Positions 29,076 to 38,447 of a stretch of 64,000 nucleotides of DNA are shown piece after piece. The notes below the pieces were generated by a model, which saw only the letters and a program-made list of their open reading frames with translations, was not told the origin of the DNA and ran no database searches. The position numbers and the translations under genes were made by a program. The DNA lies in contig NC_014722.1 of NCBI RefSeq assembly GCF_000198775.1, positions 452,502 through 516,501 of the forward strand, in the 5' to 3' direction. Source of the stretch: Mycetohabitans rhizoxinica HKI 454. GTDB taxonomy: Bacteria > Pseudomonadota > Gammaproteobacteria > Burkholderiales > Burkholderiaceae. Position 1 is the first letter of the stretch, and every line of letters starts with the position of its first letter.

Positions 29076-29425
29076 ATAAATTCAGTACGCTCGATCAGTT
29101 AGCAGACACATTACTTAGGCTAGTGAATTTACTTACCCTAGATCCGTCATGTCAATGGGTACATAAATTTAAGCTCGATTTGGAACAGGCGAATCGGCTG
29201 AAAGCAATGTCTTTCAATTCGAGTGATCTTGCGAAATTATCTGCTTCTATTAGGCACGTATATGGAGGAATGGGGTCGTTCAACGACTACGAGCCAACTT
29301 GGTATGATTCAGCCACAGGGCGATATGTCCCTATTAAAGGAACAGAGGATTTTGATATGCTGCGAAAAAAGGTGTTTGATTTGGCGATAGCATTGATTAC
29401 AGTGGGACCAAGTGACTTGCCATGA
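29072..29425 (+). CDS. Orphan immunity protein, cassette 3 (soluble, DUF6966-like)
   Basis: This 117-residue soluble protein overlaps the cassette 3 toxin by ATGA. It contains LSASIRHVYGGMGSFNDYEP, a pattern seen in small immunity-like proteins of the DUF6966 type. A soluble partner fits a cytoplasmic enzyme toxin rather than a pore. The bases are AT-rich compared with the core genes. Confidence 0.6.
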   Translation: MNKFSTLDQLADTLLRLVNLLTLDPSCQWVHKFKLDLEQANRLKAMSFNSSDLAKLSASIRHVYGGMGSFNDYEPTWYDSATGRYVPIKGTEDFDMLRKKVFDLAIALITVGPSDLP

Positions 29426-29459
29426 AAAGCCAGAAGCAGTTTGAAATTTGAGAAGCCGC

Positions 29460-29775
29460 TTCAGTCGGCAGTTCCATCAGGATGCGGATCCGTGCAAGGA
29501 TGAAGAAAGCGCATTGAACAAGACATCGTATCTGCGTAAACGTCAGCACACGCTGGATGGCGGTGGAGGAAGCTACCGATAGGCTCGCGGCCCAGTTGTT
29601 GCGACAGGTGGATACGACAGCGGCGAGCCAGGGCGGTTGGGACCAGGATGCATCGAACTATTTAAATGCGTATGCGGCGGCTCATCCTGGTGAGACGATC
29701 GGGAAAGACCAGTGGGGCAATGCGGTGCCGTTGTTTGGTACGGCGGCTGGGTATCAGCGCAACGACAGCTGCTAA
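29460..29775 (+). pseudogene. Cassette 4: entry domain B remnant with toxin deleted
   Basis: A mutated seam (ttcagtcggcagttccat) leads into a frameshifted start of entry domain B. The frame is open from 29557 (EEATDRLAAQLLRQ to GYQRNDSC) and stops at 29775. The linker and the whole toxin are missing, and the immunity gene follows 15 bases later. Confidence 0.75.
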
Positions 29776-29790
29776 GGAATAAATCTACGA

Positions 29791-30030
29791 ATGGGGAAAA
29801 ATCTTCAGGCGTTGCTTGTGTATATGCTTATTTGCTTGTTGACGTTTATTGTAGGTGCATTGTTTGTTGAATTTGTTTTGAGGCCTTTTATTGTTTGGCT
29901 ACAAGGTGGTAAGTTATATTATTTTCCAAATTTAAAAAGGATTTATGGGTGGTGTAAATTGATAGTTTTTGCTGCAATTTTGTGCGGATTTTGGGCATGG
30001 TTGTGTGATAAAAATCAGATTAATCGATAG
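29791..30030 (+). CDS. Orphan immunity protein, cassette 4 (CdiI paralogue)
   Basis: This 79-residue protein has two predicted membrane segments, FPNLKRIYGWCKLIVFAAIL and the ending CDKNQINR. It is a paralogue of the proteins at 23791, 27694 and 31780. It is very AT-rich. It has outlived its toxin, which is deleted. Confidence 0.65.
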   Translation: MGKNLQALLVYMLICLLTFIVGALFVEFVLRPFIVWLQGGKLYYFPNLKRIYGWCKLIVFAAILCGFWAWLCDKNQINR

Positions 30031-30035
30031 TTATT

Positions 30036-30251
30036 TTCAATAGGCAGTTGCATCAGGATGCGAATCCGTGCAAGGAGGAAAGAAAGCACATTGAACGGGA
30101 TATCCCACCTGCGTACGCGGCGGCACACGCCGGAATGACGGTGAAGGAAGCTACCGAGTCGGCCCTGAACAATCCGTCCAGGCTTATGCAGCAAGGCTGG
30201 AAAGCTGAAACGGTATTGTGGGGATTGCAAGAGGCAGGCATATTGGTGTGA
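30036..30251 (+). pseudogene. Cassette 5, 5' part: entry domain B fragment
   Basis: The seam (FNRQLH in frame) is followed by QDANPCKEERKHIERDIPPA and HAGMTVKEATE. It then leaves the entry domain for SALNNPSRLMQQGWKAETVL, which is probably the left end of an IS5-family element. The same block (30036-30426) is found at 41242-41631. Confidence 0.7.
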
Positions 30252-30279
30252 ATTTGCTGCAAATTTCGACGAGGGTTGA

Positions 30280-30478
30280 ATGGGTTTAAAGACGCTGGTG
30301 TCAGAGAGGGATTTATTGCGCCAGCCGCTGCGCGAGCAGATCAACTTGAAGCATCCGTTGGTTCGCCTGGCTGATCTAATTGACTGGGACCGATTGAGCA
30401 CGGCGATGAGCGCGAGCTTCGTGTCGCAGCGCGGCCGGCCGGCAACGTCGCCGCGTTTGATCGCGGGGTTGCTGTATT
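30280..30478 (+). pseudogene. IS5-family transposase, N-terminal fragment
   Basis: The frame reads MGLKTLVSERDLLRQPLREQ, INLKHPLVRLADLIDW and GRPATSPRLIAGLLYL, the N-terminal DUF772-type domain of IS5-family transposases. It is cut off at about residue 66 by the left end of an IS3-family element. The catalytic domain is absent. A shorter copy lies at 41486-41631. Confidence 0.7.
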
Positions 30479-30545
30479 TGGGTAATCCCCCCAAAAAACC
30501 GGTGGGAACAGAAGTAGAATTTTCTCGTTAAGGGAGTTCTACGCA

Positions 30546-30812
30546 ATGAAGAAGTCGAGATTCACGGACAGCCAGATCATGGAGGCGCTCAAGCGCGTGG
30601 AGGCAGGGCTGGCGGTACCGGATCTGTGCCGAGAGCTGGGCATTAGCACAGCGACGTTCTACAAGTGGCGCTCGAAGTACGGTGGCATGGACGTGTCGCT
30701 GATGGCGCGGATGAAAGAACTGGAAGCCGAGAATGCCCGGCTGCGCAAGATGTACGTCGAAGAGAAGATCAAGGCCGAAATCGTTTCGCAGGCACTCGCA
30801 AAAAAGGACTGA
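30546..30812 (+). CDS. IS3-family transposase OrfA
   Basis: This 88-residue protein is [20 protein letters not shown], then a helix-turn-helix ([21 protein letters not shown]) and a leucine-zipper-like helix ([20 protein letters not shown]). It binds the ends of the element. A ribosome binding site (AAGGGAG) lies ten bases upstream. It ends just after the A_AAA_AAG slippery site. Confidence 0.88.
   Translation: MKKSRFTDSQIMEALKRVEAGLAVPDLCRELGISTATFYKWRSKYGGMDVSLMARMKELEAENARLRKMYVEEKIKAEIVSQALAKKD
30800..30806 (+). promoter_or_regulatory. Slippery heptamer for -1 programmed frameshift
   Basis: A AAA AAG is in the zero frame of orfA four to six bases before its stop, and orfB is in the -1 frame. 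This is the classical IS3-family signal for making the OrfAB transposase fusion. Confidence 0.75.
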
Positions 30813-31633
30813 GGCCATCTCGCCGGCGCGAGATGGCCATGCACGCGGTGTCCAGCCGAGGCATATCGATCCGGCTGGCATGTGAGGCGTTTGGGGTCAG
30901 CCAGAGCTGCTATCGGTACGCTGGCCTGCGCAATGCCGAGAACGAGGAGATTGCGAACTGGCTGCTGCGTCTGATCGACAACCACCGGAACTGGGGCTTC
31001 GGGCTGTGTTTCCTGTACCTGCGCAATGTGAAGGGTTTCGGTTGGAATCACAAGCGGGTGTACCGGATCTATCGCGAACTGGAGTTGAACCTGCGGGTCA
31101 AGCCACGCAAGCGGCTAGTCCGGCAGGTTCCGGAACCGCTGTCGGTGCCCACTGCCGTCAACCAGCTCTGGTCGATGGACTTCATGCACGACCAACTGGC
31201 CGACGGACGCAGCATCCGACTGTTTAACGTGATCGACGACTTCAACCGCGAAGCGCTCGGCATCGAGATCGACTTCTCGCTGCCCTCGCAGCGGGTGATC
31301 CGTGCGCTGCAGCAGATCATCAGCTGGCGTGGCCGGCCCAAGGCGATTCGGTGTGACAATGGGCCCGAGTACCTGAGCGCGACGATCACCGAATGGGCCC
31401 GGCAATACGGCATCAGGCTCGACTACATCCAGCCGGGTAAGCCTCAGCAGAATGCGTATGTCGAGCGATTCAACCGGACGGTGCGTTACGAATGGCTGTC
31501 GCAGTACCACTGGGAGGACCTGGAGCACGTTCAGCGTTTCGCGACCGACTGGATGTGGACTTACAATCACGATCGCCCGAACATGGCCTTGGGCGGATTG
31601 ACGCCAAAACAGCGGCTGGCCATGGCCGCATAG
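30806..31633 (+). CDS. IS3-family transposase OrfB (DDE integrase core)
   Basis: This frame (about 275 codons from the slip site) contains the HTH_21-like [20 protein letters not shown] and the rve integrase core with all three catalytic acids: D in [10 protein letters not shown] in [10 protein letters not shown] and E in [17 protein letters not shown]. It ends [19 protein letters not shown]. It is probably made as a fusion with OrfA by -1 frameshifting. Confidence 0.88.
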   Translation, partial: GLRPSRRREMAMHAVSSRGISIRLACEAFGVSQSCYRYAGLRNAENEEIANWLLRLIDNHRNWGFGLCFLYLRNVKGFGWNHKRVYRIYRELELNLRVKPRKRLVRQVPEPLSVPTAVNQLWSMDFMHDQLADGRSIRLFNVIDDFNREALGIEIDFSLPSQRVIRALQQIISWRGRPKAIRCDNGPEYLSATITEWARQYGIRLDYIQPGKPQQNAYVERFNRTVRYEWLSQYHWEDLEHVQRFATDWMWTYNHDRPNMALGGLTPKQRLAMAA

Positions 31634-31673
31634 TTTCTACTTCTGAACCCCGTGGAAAACGGGGAGATTACCA

Positions 31674-31783
31674 GTCCGTTTCCCTCAGTGGGTGGTACTG
31701 TATTTGGCACAATAAGCTCAGAAGGAGCGGGTGGTGTGGTCAATGCAATCTTGAATCCTCCTTCCAAGGTTTCTGAGAAATGA
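31674..31783 (+). pseudogene. Cassette 5, 3' part: end of a CdiA-like toxin tip
   Basis: Directly after the right end of the IS3 element the frame reads FPSVGGTVFGTISSEGAGGV and NAILNPPSKVSEK, aligned with the end of the cassette 2 toxin (LPSTLGTIGGTATSEG and ILNPPESKK). Everything before it has been replaced by mobile DNA. It overlaps the next gene by ATGA. Confidence 0.7.
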
Positions 31784-32031
31784 ATGTGCGAGTGAAGCGT
31801 GAGGTTGTTGCAATTAGTTACTTCTTTTTGTTCTTTTTGCTATTGCTAATTATAGCAGGGGGGGTATTAGAATTTATATTTTGGCCTTCTCTAGCCTGGA
31901 TGTTAGGATCTGATGGCTATCGGACGCCATCAATAGACCGTTTATGCAAATGGGGGGAGGTTATTTTGATTGTTTCGCCTGTTTGTTCAATCATTATGTG
32001 GCTTTATGAAAAAATATTATCTGGCCGGTAG
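31780..32031 (+). CDS. Orphan immunity protein, cassette 5 (CdiI paralogue)
   Basis: This 83-residue protein has two predicted membrane segments (about 9-33 and 56-75) and ends YEKILSGR. It belongs to the same family as the cassette 0 immunity protein. It stays intact although its toxin was destroyed by the IS3 element. Confidence 0.65.
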   Translation: MNVRVKREVVAISYFFLFFLLLLIIAGGVLEFIFWPSLAWMLGSDGYRTPSIDRLCKWGEVILIVSPVCSIIMWLYEKILSGR

Positions 32032-32078
32032 ATGTTGGAAAACAATTGGTCTAGAAGGTTGATGGTAGGAGTTAGCGT

Positions 32079-32993
32079 TTCGACCGGCAGTTGCGTCTTA
32101 AAAAGAGGAATGGGTTAGGGATTGTGAAGCGGTGTATGCGAAGCGCCACGGTTTGAGCGCCGAACAGGCGCGTGAAGAGTTGGCAATACAGAGGCAAGCC
32201 TGCAAGTGCAGAATGGCTCGCCAGACGAATGGAACCAGCTAGCCCATGAATTTCTGAAGCAGGCGCATGGGATGTTGCTGGCAGAGGGTGACAGCGGGCC
32301 GGGGTATTGTTCTATACGACGCCAGATCAGAAGGCCGGTCCGAGCATGTATGCGGGGCATTATCCGGATGGAGTGGGTTTGAATTATCCATCGGCAGAGC
32401 AAATCAACAGCAGTGTAAGTAAGGAGCAAGCGGATAGGAACCTAATAGGCGGGGCAACAATTGCGGCAGTGGCAGGTGGTGCGTTGGCCGTTGGTACTCC
32501 GGTTGCGGCAGCTGTTGGAAATATCGGGTTTGCCACGATAGGAGCCTCGACTGGTGCAGGTATGGATGCTGCTGGTCAGTATGCGCAATCCGGTACGGTC
32601 CGGCCAGCACAGTCGGCATTAGCGGGGGCGACTGGTGCAATCGCAGGGCCCATTGGTGCGAACACTGGATTCGTGGGAAATATATTGTTGAGCGGTGCTA
32701 GCAGCGTTACCAATACATTTTTCAACAATATCTACTACGGTGAATCGAACAGCACCCTGTATGCTGGTGGAGTCGGTGTTTTGTCTGGAGTGGGCGGCTA
32801 TCTCGTTGGCTCAGCCACAACCCGAGGGCTTACACAAGTGACACAGCCATTTATTTACCCAAATCTTAATCCTAAGATTCCTGCCTTGTTACAAGGTGTT
32901 AGAAATCTCTTCCCTGGATTTGGCGGTGCCACTGCGGGTTCTATAGTTCAAGGCACGTCGTCATTCGTGCCGAGCAAGGAATCACAGAAATGA
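32079..32993 (+). pseudogene. Orphan CdiA tip, cassette 6 (entry domain A, glycine-rich toxin)
   Basis: The seam region is altered (RQLRLKKRNGLG). The type A entry domain is frameshifted: where intact copies read gggtatatgttctat, this one has lost two bases (near 32308). From there the frame is open to 32993: YTTPDQKAGPSMYAGHYPDG, then a long Gly/Ala/Ser-rich hydrophobic toxin ending FPGFGGATAGSIVQGTSSFV. A membrane-active toxin is inferred from the composition and the membrane-type partner. Confidence 0.65.
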
Positions 32994-33262
32994 GAATCTC
33001 GAAAATTGACGTGTTAATTTGCGACGATGGATGGAAAGGAGCATGTACTCGTGTATTAGGAATTGTTCTTGTTTATTTAGGATTCATGTATCTTCCTGTG
33101 GTTGTTGCTTGGGCATCTGCTATCTTAGATATAGTTGGTATGTCAGAAGCACAGTTGAGAAAGCATGAATCGATTTTGTACGTCATCAAAATAGTTGTTG
33201 TTATGGTAATCGCGGTTGAAGTAATACGCATGCTTTTGATTGCTGTTAAAACGCGATGCTAG
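32990..33262 (+). CDS. Orphan immunity protein, cassette 6
   Basis: This 90-residue protein has two strongly hydrophobic segments (about 20-48 and 64-86) separated by MSEAQLRKHES. It overlaps the toxin stop by ATGA. It is not related to the other immunity families in the array. Confidence 0.6.
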   Translation: MRISKIDVLICDDGWKGACTRVLGIVLVYLGFMYLPVVVAWASAILDIVGMSEAQLRKHESILYVIKIVVVMVIAVEVIRMLLIAVKTRC

Positions 33263-33281
33263 TAACGATCTGACTTTCTGC

Positions 33282-34209
33282 TTTAACGGGCTGCTGCATC
33301 AGGATGCGAATTTGCGCAAGGACGAGAGAAAGCGCATTAAACAGGATAACGCGCCTGCGTATGCAGCAGCACACGCCGGAATGACGGTGGAGGAAGCTAC
33401 CGATAGGCTCGTGGCCCAGTTGCTGCGGCAGGTGGATACGATGGCGGCAAGCCAGGGCGGTTGGGACCAGGATGCACCGAACTATTTGAATGCGTATGCG
33501 GCGGCTCATCCCGGTGAGACGATTGGGAAAGACCAGTGGGGCAATGCGGTGCCGTTGTTTGGCACGGCGTCTGGGTATCAGCGTAACGACAGTACGATCT
33601 TCAGTGTGGCGCCGCAGACGACGAACCCGCCGCCTCAGTTAGGCTTGGGTGCGGTCGGAGAATACTTGGCCGGGATGGGACAAAGGCTGGCTGACACGAT
33701 CGGACATCCATTGGATACGCTGAGAGCCGGGTTAAAGGCGCCTATGGGCTTATCACGGATCCTCAGGGATGCAGGAGGCGATGCTTCATGTGGTGACGCA
33801 GGCAGGGGGAGGGAACTTTGGGCCGGCTGGTGAGCAGGTGGGGCAGCAGTTTGGTTTGACGGTCGTGAGTACGGCGGCAGGTATTGGGACTGGGAAGACG
33901 GGGATGAAATTTGTGCCGGTGTTCATGACGGGAGTCGGCGGTGCATTGACCGGCTCAGCACTGCAAGGTCAGAACCCGAATGCGGCGATAGGGGGCGCGG
34001 CGGTGGGGACGGTAATTGGGTATCCGATTGCGGCCAAAATTGAGGGCAAGCTCAATGACGTGCTGAATCCTTGGTATCGGCAGGAGTGGGTGGATGTTGG
34101 GATGGGAATGTCGAAGTATGTGCCGCCAAACTTTATTCCATCATGGACGGGCGGTTTCGGAGGTGGCGTTATACAAGAAAAAGCCGGCGCGGCTGTGCAA
34201 ACAAGATAG
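33282..34209 (+). pseudogene. Orphan CdiA tip, cassette 7 (entry domain B joined to the active CdiA toxin)
   Basis: The seam (FNGLLH) and type B entry domain are open to about 33735, where a deletion shifts the frame (ITDPQG lost). In the second frame, from 33769, the linker passes abruptly into GMKFVPVFMTGVGGALTGSA and LNPWYRQEWVDVGMGMSKYV, nearly identical to the end of the active CdiA (from 23462). The last residues differ (IQEKAGAAVQTR). It is a chimera of an orphan entry domain and the main toxin. Confidence 0.75.
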
Positions 34210-34225
34210 ATGGAGCCGGTAAGAA

Positions 34226-34453
34226 ATGAAATCGAAGACTGCCTTTGAATGGTTTCGTTGGGTACATAATGTGTTGCTCTGGTTTATCGTGGCAGCCCTA
34301 ATCGTGACAATAAGTGAACTGATTGCCGGCCCTGCGCTGCAATGGCTGCTGTACGACATTCCGTATCAATTGCCCACGTGGAATCGGGCTGGCCGAATGG
34401 TGGTGTTCGTCGTGGTATCCAGTTTGTTGATTGGCACGTTGATATGGTTCTAG
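34226..34453 (+). pseudogene. Near-copy of the active cdiI, truncated by a stop
   Basis: The frame starts MKSKTAFEWFRWVHNVLLWF and shares GPALQWLLYDIPYQLPTWNR with the active cdiI (23791). A TAG at 34451 replaces the serine codon of TWFSEKKSSGR, removing the last eight residues, which are still readable afterwards. Both membrane segments are mostly kept, so some function is possible. Confidence 0.65.
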
Positions 34454-34551
34454 GAAAAGAAGTCATCAGGTCGATAGTCTGATGAACAACCAGCATATGC
34501 TGAGTTCATTGCCTGCTGCGGTGTCTGAGGATAATGGGCACGTGCCGGTGA

Positions 34552-34735
34552 TCATGCTGGTGTGATGGTAATGCACGGGTGCCAATAACCGATGCTGAAG
34601 AGGACGTGCTGACCGGATAGGAATCCGGCGTGAGCGAGCAGGTCATTGGTGATCTGCATCCACGGGAAAGCGATGCGTTAGGTCTGAGTGAGCGTGCTGT
34701 TTGCGCTTGCGTTCCGCAAGATGGCGGGCAAAAAT
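34552..34735 (-). pseudogene. Antisense SymE-like remnant, copy 3
   Basis: The minus strand reads FPWMQITNDLLAHAGFLSGQ and HVLFSIGYWHPCITIT before TGA at 34552. A one-base insertion before the FPW motif, relative to the copy at 24133, breaks the frame upstream. The whole stretch 34481-34735 repeats 24047-24315, between the same two neighbours (a cdiI copy and a pretoxin arm). Confidence 0.5.
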
Positions 34736-36178
34736 GCAGAGCGCGATCAGCGCTGCTGAGATCGAGATTACGAACCCTGATCAAAAAAGCAGGCTATCGC
34801 GGGGCTGAACCGCGATGCGACGAATCTAAACGGCCAGGTGGACAAGACGCCGGACGTCCAGCAGACCTTGCAGAATCACGGGTGAGCTGATGAGCGCGAT
34901 GCGTGACGCTGGTGAGGCGGTTGCGCGGCGGATCGGGGATGTGGCGGATGCTAAGCGCGACGGCTTGCTCAAGGCGGCCGAGGAGAGCGACGATCCGCAA
35001 CTGAAGCAGCAGTATCTAGCTGAAGCGGACCAATGGGGTGAAAGCGGGAGCTACCGTGTTGGATTGCAGAGCGCGGGCAGCTCACTGGTGGGGGCATTGG
35101 TGGAGGGCTGTTGGGGGCGGCGCAAAGCGGTGCGGGGTCGTTGATGTCGGCGTTGCTGGCGAATAAGCTCGATGCGGTGAGCCGACAGATTGCGGATCAG
35201 AAGCCGACCGGCAACGCGGACTTGGACAAGACGCTGGGCAACATTGTGGCGAATGCGATGTCGACCGTGGCGGGGGGCGTGGTCGGTGGGGCACAAGGGG
35301 CGCAGGCGGCGTACAACGTCGATCGCTTCAATCGGCAGTTGGATCTGCAGGAAAAGGCGTTGGCCCAACAGCTTGCGGAGAAGAGTGGTGGCAAATACAG
35401 CCAGCAGCAGATCGAAGACCAGATGCGGCAGATGTCGATGACAGACGGTGGCCCAATATATGCCGGGAGCCCCGACATCTTGATAGGTGATCAGCGTCCG
35501 ACGGATGCACAAGCCAAGTGGATATATGGGGGTAAGACTGCGGACGGTAATCCAATCCTGGCGCAGGCGACGGTAGCAAATGATACTGAACTGCAGCGGT
35601 ATATCGTGGATACGGTGAGGAGCAGCGATGTGCCAAGCACGATCAGCTACACGGCGGCGCCCACGCAACTAGAGATGGGACCGTGAAGGTATGCGCTTAA
35701 GCCCTCGGCGAAGCCCTGTGCGACGGCCGAATGTGCAGCGGGACTGGCACCAGCGGGGGTGTTCTATTATCCGCCGGATTTGCCAAAAGAGCAGATTGCG
35801 GATGCGACAAGCACAGTTTCAACTATGGCGGGGCGGGTTGGTGCCTTTACAACAGCGGTTGCCTCAATTCCGGGACCACATGTTCCTGAGACTGCGGCTA
35901 TCGGTTTGATGGCTACGACAGTGGGATTCGTAGCTACAAACATAGAGCAAACTATGCGCCCCGACACGGGGCGGTTTGCCTATGAAAGTGGATTGAATGC
36001 GGTCGTTCAAATGGCTGGGGACCGTTACCCTTTTTCGGCACCTTTTATTAACGAAGGTGCAGAGTGGATCAAAGGGCAAGGTGTTTCCAATACTATCAAG
36101 GGCTTTTTAAATCGAAATTGGGATTATCTCTTTACACTATCGCCAACCGATGTTTCTAATAGAGGAACTAGGCAATGA
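34736..36178 (+). pseudogene. Orphan CdiA tip, cassette 8 (pretoxin arm, entry domain C, toxin)
   Basis: A full pretoxin arm is broken by frameshifts near 34795, 34877 and 35090. After the seam (35328) comes the type C domain: DLQEKALAQQLAEKSGGKYS, DQMRQMSMTDGGPIYAGSPD, DAQAKWIYGGKTADGNPI. The frame ends at 35686 and resumes in another frame with RYALKPSAKPCATAECAAGL and FYYPPDLPKEQIADA, a glycine-rich stretch and the end WDYLFTLSPTDVSNRGTRQ. One small indel near 35685 therefore separates entry domain from toxin. Confidence 0.7.
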
Positions 36179-36447
36179 AATGGATTGAGGATGGTAATTT
36201 TACTCCACGAGTTAGGGCGGCCTTCGTCATAGGTGGAGTTACATTATGGATCGGATCTCTTGCATGGGTGATTCCACCTCGTTGGCTTAGGTTGATTGCC
36301 TTTTTTATCGGGTTTGCAATAATGCTAATTGGTGGTATTACTAGTCGTTCGCATAGTTTAGGAGTCAAACCGTTTGGCAACTCATACCACAAAGCTCGGA
36401 AGAGTTATAAGGAGAAGGGGGATACTGAAACGGACCGGATAAACTAG
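36175..36447 (+). CDS. Orphan immunity protein, cassette 8
   Basis: This 90-residue protein has two predicted membrane segments (about 15-33 and 38-56) and a basic tail VKPFGNSYHKARKSYKEKGD. It overlaps the cassette 8 toxin by ATGA. A related but broken copy follows at 37015. Confidence 0.65.
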   Translation: MKWIEDGNFTPRVRAAFVIGGVTLWIGSLAWVIPPRWLRLIAFFIGFAIMLIGGITSRSHSLGVKPFGNSYHKARKSYKEKGDTETDRIN

Positions 36448-36512
36448 GCACGATGCTCAAATAAGCTTCCTCGTACACCTTTCAATATAAGGACGACATC
36501 AGATAATGAGCG

Positions 36513-37012
36513 CCTCAATCGGCAGATGTATCCGCAGGAAAAGGTGTTGGCTTAACAGCTTACGGAGACCAGAGTTGGGACCGCGCAGGTATGCGCTCAA
36601 GCTCCGGGCGAAGCCTTGTGCGACAGCCAAATGTGAAGCGGGACTAGCATCAGCGGGGATGCTCTATTATCCGCCGGTTTGCCAAAAGAGCAGATTGCGG
36701 ATACTGCTACGGCTTTATCGACGGCAGCTGGCCGGTTTGGCGTGACAACAGGTGCGATTGCGGCCGTACCTTCGCTGTATGCTCCTGGTGCTACGACACT
36801 CACGCTTGGTGCGGAAATGGTTGGTTTGGGGGCTAGTGCTGTCGAGCAAATAGTTAGCCGAATCCAGTTGCGTTTGGTGTAAATAGCGCTGTTGATCTAT
36901 TGTTGTTCCGACCTACTGATAAGTATCCTATTTGGGGGCAGTCATAAACGAAGTTGGAAATTTTGTGAAAGGATCAGATTGGTTGGAAAGGGTAAAAGAT
37001 TCAAATAACTGA
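36513..37012 (+). pseudogene. Orphan CdiA tip remnant, cassette 9
   Basis: The seam reads LNRQMY and is followed by QEKVLA and a TAA, then a large internal deletion relative to cassette 8. Homology resumes with GLPKEQIADTATALSTAAGR and VVGLGASAVEQIVSR in shifted frames, and ends WLERVKDSNN with TGA at 37010. It is a decayed relative of the cassette 8 toxin. Confidence 0.65.
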
Positions 37013-37014
37013 AA

Positions 37015-37281
37015 ATGAAAAATATTAAATTTATTTAAGATGGGAATTTTAGTAGGTGGCTCTGTACAGTATTGTGTCTTATCGGAGCTATTATCGTATA
37101 TATAAGTGCTTGTTGTGTTCATTCAATATTGTTGTTGGGAGTTGGTTTATTTTTAGCTGCTGTGGGGGGCTATTCAAGTCGAGCGCATATGCTAAAAATC
37201 AAGCCGTTCAACAATTCATTCAAAAAAGCAAGGGAGAGTTATAAGAAGGGTGATGCGGAAAAGGAAGGAGGAGGTAATTAA
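37015..37281 (+). pseudogene. Orphan immunity gene of cassette 9, interrupted by a stop
   Basis: Read from ATG 37015 it gives MKNIKFI, TAA, then DGNFSRWLCTVLCLIGAIIV, GVGLFLAAVGGYSSRAHMLK and KPFNNSFKKARESYKKGD. It is related to the cassette 8 immunity protein throughout. A single base change (GAA to TAA at the eighth codon) explains the loss. Confidence 0.65.
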
Positions 37282-37309
37282 GAAGCCTGGCGTTGCCCGG
37301 TTTCTCTGA

Positions 37310-38167
37310 TTTAATCGGCAGTTGCATTCGTAGGAGAGGAAGTGGATCAGTGATTGTGAAGCGGTGTATGCAAAGCGCTACGGTTTGAGCACCGAACAGG
37401 CGCTTGAAAAATTGACACTACAGGCAAACCTGCAAGTGCAGAATGGCTCGTCAGGCGGCTGGAATCTGCGGGCCCACGAATTCTTGACATAAACGCATGG
37501 GTTGTTGCCGGCGGAGGGTGACAGCGGGCCTGGGTATATGTTCTATGCGACGCCAGCGCAGAAGGCTGATCCGAGCATGTATGCGGGGCACCATCCGAGC
37601 GGCTTGGGGCTTAACAAGCCCACATCAGAAGCGATTAATGCGTCGGTCAATCATGATGCAGCCAGTCGCGAGGTGATTGCGAAACAGACGCTGGGTGCGG
37701 CGGCTGGCGCAGGAGCGATTGTGTTGGCACCGAAGGTTGCTATGGCAGCGGGGCTGGGTGCGGGGTATGACTACGCTGGCGATGTGATCAGCCGAGCAAT
37801 GGGGTTGTCGAATGGTGAACCGAGTGCAGGGAAGTCGCTGGTTGTGGGTGGTGTTGCTGGAGTAACGGCGCCGTTTTTCTTGCCGTTGAGCACGTTGGGT
37901 GGGAGTGCTGTGGGAAAAATTGTGGTGGGTGTTTATAACAGTGTGTTGGCGGGAACGGGGGCGTTTGCAGGTACAGCGATAACAAATTCAAATAGCAGTC
38001 CAGATTTGTCTGGTGGAATTGGTGCTGGAATTGCTGCAGCGGGTGAATTTACTCGATATATTGTTCCAGGCCAACTTGGTGCAAGTTTAGGGTATATTTT
38101 TCAAATTTTTCCAGGTCCTATGCAGGCAGCGATTGAAAAGGAGAAAAATAAAGGAGAAAAGAATTAA
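37310..38167 (+). pseudogene. Orphan CdiA tip, cassette 10 (entry domain A, glycine-rich toxin)
   Basis: The seam is intact, but a TAG follows at about 37331 and a TAA at about 37492 interrupts the type A entry domain (ERKWISDCEAVYAKRYGLST). From 37502 the frame is open: GPGYMFYATPAQKADPSMYA, NASVNHDAASREVIAKQTLG, and a Gly/Ala/Val-rich toxin ending IVPGQLGASLGYIFQIFPGP. The toxin proper is undamaged. Confidence 0.7.
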
Positions 38168-38415
38168 TGTCTTATTTGATGAAACGTAGGAAATTGTATC
38201 GGCGATTTGCCTTTGGATACCTTGGCATACTGGGTATGATTTTAGTTCCACTATTATTTTCGATAATTCAGGGTGCGGGTTGGAAGCCTGTGCTTACCGG
38301 AGTGCCGGGGTACTTGACATTTTTTTTTGCAGTGTCCTGGCAGTTTGTTAAAGAGCTTCGCGCCTTAAGGCGCGAGGAACAGGAAGCGGAGAATTCAAAG
38401 AAAAAAGACGAGTAG
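38167..38415 (+). CDS. Orphan immunity protein, cassette 10
   Basis: This 82-residue protein has two predicted membrane segments (about 14-35 and 44-60) and a charged tail KELRALRREEQEAENSKKKD. Its ATG overlaps the TAA of the toxin (TAATG). It belongs to no other family in the array. Confidence 0.65.
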   Translation: MSYLMKRRKLYRRFAFGYLGILGMILVPLLFSIIQGAGWKPVLTGVPGYLTFFFAVSWQFVKELRALRREEQEAENSKKKDE

Positions 38416-38447
38416 TTGTATCGACCCAATTACATCGGTTGTTTTGC

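Larger units (their letters stand above)
30479..31673 (+). mobile_element. IS3-family insertion sequence, apparently complete
   Basis: The element is about 1195 bases long. The left end tgggtaatccccccaaaa and the right end (read inward) tggtaatctccccgtttt are imperfect inverted repeats; both continue into a matching (c)agaagtagaa. It carries orfA and orfB with a programmed-frameshift site between them. It sits inside cassette 5: an IS5-family fragment is on its left and a CdiA toxin end on its right, so DNA was lost on at least one side. No target duplication is visible. Confidence 0.8.

Noticed and set aside
29072..29425. Firm enzymatic naming of the cassette 3 toxin as an ADP-ribosyltransferase
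   Set aside because: Only short motifs resemble that group, and the catalytic residues cannot be placed from the sequence alone.
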